Origin: Candidatus Gottesmanbacteria bacterium RBG_16_37_8
GTDB lineage: Bacteria; Patescibacteriota; Microgenomatia; 2-02-FULL-39-11
Direction of reading: 5' to 3'
NCBI GenBank assembly: GCA_001779055.1
Contig: MFJA01000067.1
Span: 1-9,242, forward strand
DNA length: 9,242 nucleotides
Part shown: one piece after another, positions 7,501 to 9,242 of the stretch
How the letters are laid out: each line of letters starts with the position of its first letter
Numbering within the stretch: position 1 is the stretch's first letter
Made by a program: the position numbers and the translations under genes
The notes under the pieces: generated by a model
The model's input: only the letters and a program-made list of their open reading frames with translations
Told to the model about the DNA's origin: nothing
Database searches by the model: none

Positions 7501-9242
7501 TATTTTAGGAGAACTGTACCGATATGTTTCCTCAGGTACCTTAGTCTCTTATGCTTCACACCAGTATCCTGCGGCTAAAGTTATGGCAGAAGGAGGAGGA
7601 TGTTTTGTCGGCGGAACAAATATATTGATGCAGGAGAATATTAAACTGCCGATCGAAAAGGTCAAGACAGGAGATTATGTTTTAACCAGGGAAAGCCCGA
7701 ATTCTTCACGATTGATTAAGGCAAAAGTAATTAAAACTTACCGGCATGAAGCAGGAGATTATCTTATCTTCAACGGTAGCCTAAAAGTAACCGCAGAACA
7801 TAATCTTTTTGTTAACGGCAGATGGATGATTGCGGGAGATGCAAGAATAGGTGATTATCTTCTGGATATCAATAATAATTGGGTAAGAATTTTTGCCATT
7901 GAGAAAAGAAAGGTTTCAATTAATGTCTATAACCTGGAGATAGAGAAATTAGGGACATATTTTGCGGGCAACTTCTATGTCCATAATCAAAAAGGTAGGG
8001 ATCTGTTTAAAGATAAGGCATTTTTCGAAAGCGTGGTTACCGACAAAACAGGAAAAGGAAATGTCAGTTTCAGTCTTCCTGACAACCTGACTTCCTGGAG
8101 GGCAACTTATCAGGCAATTAATGATAATTTGTCGGCCGGAAACGGCAATAAATTAATTCCGGTTAAACTTCCTTTCTTTGTTGACCTGGTCGCCAACAAC
8201 GAATATTTGGTTGGAGATCGACCAGTTATTAAAATCAGATCTTATGGAGAAAGCATCGGAGAGCAAAGTAATGTTGATTATTCTTTCCAAAGCGAAACTC
8301 TTAAAGTTGCCGAAAACAGTTTTCAGGCCAAAGCGTTTGAGGAGTACAAAATCTCCTTGCCTCCTCTAACTGAAGGATCACATAAATTAACTTTGACGGG
8401 TAAATCCGGCAACTTTTCAGACAAACTGATTAGGGAAATAAAAGTAGTGAAAAGCCGGTTTAATAAAGCTGAAAGTGATTTCCAATCTTTAACACAAGAG
8501 ACGAAAATTAAAGGATCGGACAAGGAATTTACTACAGTTGTTTTAACAGATAACGGTATCGGAAAGTTTTATTATCCGCTTATAAATCTGAGTTTTAATT
8601 TTGGCAGCCGGGTTGATCAAAAAGCGGCAGAAATTATGTCAAAACAATTACTTAACAGTAATTTTGCTGAAAAAACGGAAGTTGACGAGTTTGATTTCTC
8701 AATGTACCAGCAAAATGACGGAGGCATATCTTTATTCCCTTATTCATCATCAGAAACACTCTTAAGTGCCAAGATTGCCCAAGCCGCAGGAAATCTTTTT
8801 TCCAAAGAAGCATTAAAGCAATACTTTTTTAAAATACTGGATGGCAAAAATGAAACAGTCGAAAATTTAGCCGCCGCCTATTATGGGTTAGCCGCACTTG
8901 ATGAACCGGTCTTAATTCAAGCCAAAAGATTACTGGCTACTTCAGCTGATTTAAAACTTAACGAGCGTCTCCTCTTAGGTCTTTCCCTTGCTTTATCAGG
9001 AGACGGGACAGGCGCCTTAAATCTTTATAAAGATATTATTAATAAATACGGTGAAAGTTATAAGCCTTATTACCGGATAAACAGCGGCAGCGACCAGGAT
9101 GATATTCTGGAAACAACTTCCCTGGCTTGTAATCTGGCAGGACTACTGAATCAATCCGAAGCGGAATTAATGTTTAAGTATTTGGAAGCAAACTATACCA
9201 AGGATATTCTTATTAATCTGGAAAAACTTTTGTATGTTAATA
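4598..9242 (+). CDS. Bacterial alpha-2-macroglobulin with a Hint domain in the bait region, 3'-truncated
   Basis: One frame is open for at least 1548 codons to the window end. GTG 4598 is the only usable start: TAA precedes it at 4595-4597 and the first in-frame ATG is far inside. Residues 5-22 are a hydrophobic anchor flanked by KHK and RKN, without a lipobox. Domains in order: two Ig-like (Big_5/SbsA-like) modules at about 37-225; an MG module at 365-450; MG2 with DRPLYQPKDSV at 467-477; further MG modules from 562; MG6/bait domain with SYRP (925-928) and VDESL (955-959); Hint 1002-1130; MG7 with LPDNLTSWRA (1160-1169); and a helical TED with DGGI at 1374. Family members trap proteases. The thioester motif GCxEQ appears here as GSRVDQ (1336-1341), without cysteine. 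No good ribosome site is visible; a weak extended -10 (TGATATTAC, 4572-4580) precedes the start. The rest of TED and the C-terminal domain lie beyond the window. Confidence 0.9.
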   Translation, partial: MKHKLFLILLLVFFVISALFFLRKNFNKPSSFIAAADFEVKATVEDSTGVDPESEFIIKSKSPLDIKGIKENLEIKPVFAYDLKAVNDREIKIKPKEKLTEGKVYRFNLAKTEEVRTGGVSFWSFGIKTPFKIVTTLPRDGATNVPLNTGIEVTFSFDGFEDPNNYFEITPSAEGRLERHKRVLVFVPKALNHSTLYTVKLKKGLGLTDSSEELKEDTVFQFETEPKSNISQEPHLGFTKDLNQYPLNEKPAFGLYISDFNLINKLAVNIYRYKNDGDFLTALKRKETLPFWAKNSRESFLSDTKALDKVTSFEAPLQQLDYTGYFIFPEVLPEGYYLVEVKASNRKEMLPVQSFLQITNTAAYLNSSKTKTLIWVLDLNSKKPLDKVEVELVDGNVKEQTSSNGISQFATPVEILNSKKRNFYRVTASGKTIIIPADPEQSFYSFYDRFDNPGSKSEDYWSYLYFDRPLYQPKDSVSFWGMVKRRDDNNKEVKYKAVLSRSDYIGFDSSTVSLWESDLKLSEMNTFTGEIPINSYQPGYYSLTVYDGDTNVLNKGFSVQTYTKPAYKISVEPSKKAVFAGETVEFAGKTSFFEGTPVANVSLKYNISGNREEEIRSDKTGQFSVKYIPEFKDPQINQYPRYDYINISPKNAEEGEIEGATQVMVFGSRIQFKVKGIASKEKGNLSIALFNIDLSKINSPDNSNSQDFLGNPSTRQQVMGKIYENSWQEKVIGEYYDFISKTTGKKYQYLEIKNLLTEINLTTDEKGEAVFEFPVKEKMHYEAELEAKDENGKPAKVKLFIYPQGESSGYQEENYYHLETDREIENRNFSLGEKVNLTMLKGKQQLKEFNGNYYLFLLSQRGLKDFKVNESPNFDFTFADDFVPNILAKAIYFDGITFHESDTLNLPFKRDDRQLTVKVETDKESYRPADKVNLNIETVDKSGQPTEAEVNLSLVDESLFQLEEQYVDILGELYRYVSSGTLVSYASHQYPAAKVMAEGGGCFVGGTNILMQENIKLPIEKVKTGDYVLTRESPNSSRLIKAKVIKTYRHEAGDYLIFNGSLKVTAEHNLFVNGRWMIAGDARIGDYLLDINNNWVRIFAIEKRKVSINVYNLEIEKLGTYFAGNFYVHNQKGRDLFKDKAFFESVVTDKTGKGNVSFSLPDNLTSWRATYQAINDNLSAGNGNKLIPVKLPFFVDLVANNEYLVGDRPVIKIRSYGESIGEQSNVDYSFQSETLKVAENSFQAKAFEEYKISLPPLTEGSHKLTLTGKSGNFSDKLIREIKVVKSRFNKAESDFQSLTQETKIKGSDKEFTTVVLTDNGIGKFYYPLINLSFNFGSRVDQKAAEIMSKQLLNSNFAEKTEVDEFDFSMYQQNDGGISLFPYSSSETLLSAKIAQAAGNLFSKEALKQYFFKILDGKNETVENLAAAYYGLAALDEPVLIQAKRLLATSADLKLNERLLLGLSLALSGDGTGALNLYKDIINKYGESYKPYYRINSGSDQDDILETTSLACNLAGLLNQSEAELMFKYLEANYTKDILINLEKLLYVN
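7601..7987 (+). other. Hint (intein-like, BIL-type) domain inside the A2M
   Basis: Residues Cys1002 to Asn1130 form a complete minimal Hint domain of 129 residues. Block A is CFVGGTNILM followed by LPIEKVKTGDYVL. Block B is VTAEHNLF with the TxxH motif, followed by a GDARIGDYLLD stretch. Blocks F/G are VYNLEIEKLGTYFAG then NFYVHN, ending in the His-Asn pair. There is no room for a homing endonuclease. The +1 residue is Gln, not Cys/Ser/Thr, as in A-type bacterial intein-like domains, which are reported to cleave at either end and splice only inefficiently. The usual His before TY in block F is Gly. The flanks, MAEGGG before and QKGRDLF after, read as a continuous A2M linker once the domain is removed. 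Confidence 0.88.

Noticed and set aside
7601..7987. Full intein with homing endonuclease
   Set aside because: Only 129 residues separate Cys1 and the terminal Asn, so there is no room for an endonuclease, and the +1 residue is Gln rather than Cys/Ser/Thr.
8178..8523. Short open frames on both strands near the A2M MG7-TED region
   Set aside because: They are out-of-frame shadows of the A2M coding sequence.
1..9242. Recoded TGA (Gly) as in some Patescibacteria
   Set aside because: TGA is the natural stop of the antitoxin and the Fic gene, and I noticed no in-frame TGA in the long A2M frame.
1..9242. CRISPR array, tRNA or rRNA genes, insertion sequence
   Set aside because: No spaced palindromic repeats, cloverleaf sequence, rRNA-like stretch or transposase frame was seen on either strand.

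Overview
The window is AT-rich and densely coded on both strands. It uses the standard code: TGA ends the antitoxin and the Fic gene. Several starts lack a clear Shine-Dalgarno sequence. The gene mix is a peptidase E-like S51 protein, a free-standing PEP-utiliser mobile domain, an HD protein, an AbrB/Doc toxin-antitoxin pair, a Fic-winged-helix protein and a very large alpha-2-macroglobulin (A2M). It resembles Candidate Phyla Radiation bacteria (Patescibacteria, perhaps Microgenomates). That placement is inferred from gene content; no marker gene is present.

Layout. Positions 1-525 (+) hold the 3' part of an S51 peptidase. Positions 541-725 are a small graveyard: a collapsed second copy of the S51 gene (+), then a C-terminal scrap of a Fic-winged-helix gene (-). 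Positions 736-2761 (-) are a two-gene operon, an HD phosphohydrolase followed one base later by a protein ending in a phosphohistidine swivel domain. A short divergent intergenic region with a promoter and three dyads separates it from an AbrB-type antitoxin and an overlapping Doc toxin (2844-3480, +). A convergent Fic gene (3482-4474, -) carries a winged-helix C-terminus. Its start sits at the edge of a 10-bp-period repeat array (4471-4530).

From 4598 to the window end (+) runs one open frame of at least 1548 codons with a GTG start, encoding a membrane-anchored bacterial A2M. Two features stand out. A complete 129-residue Hint (intein-like/BIL) domain sits exactly where the protease bait region should be, between the VDESL-containing MG6/bait domain and the LPDNLTSWRA-containing MG7 domain. 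In addition, the thioester motif normally seen in the TED domain (GCxEQ) is degenerate (GSRVDQ) and has no cysteine. The Hint Cys1002 is one of only two cysteines I find in the visible protein.

Working idea (inference): this A2M lost its classical thioester and carries a self-processing Hint domain at its trigger site, so autocleavage or Hint-thioester transfer may replace protease-triggered, thioester-mediated capture. This is the best candidate for an undescribed system. The remaining genes look like accessory or defence-type islands with signs of duplication and decay.
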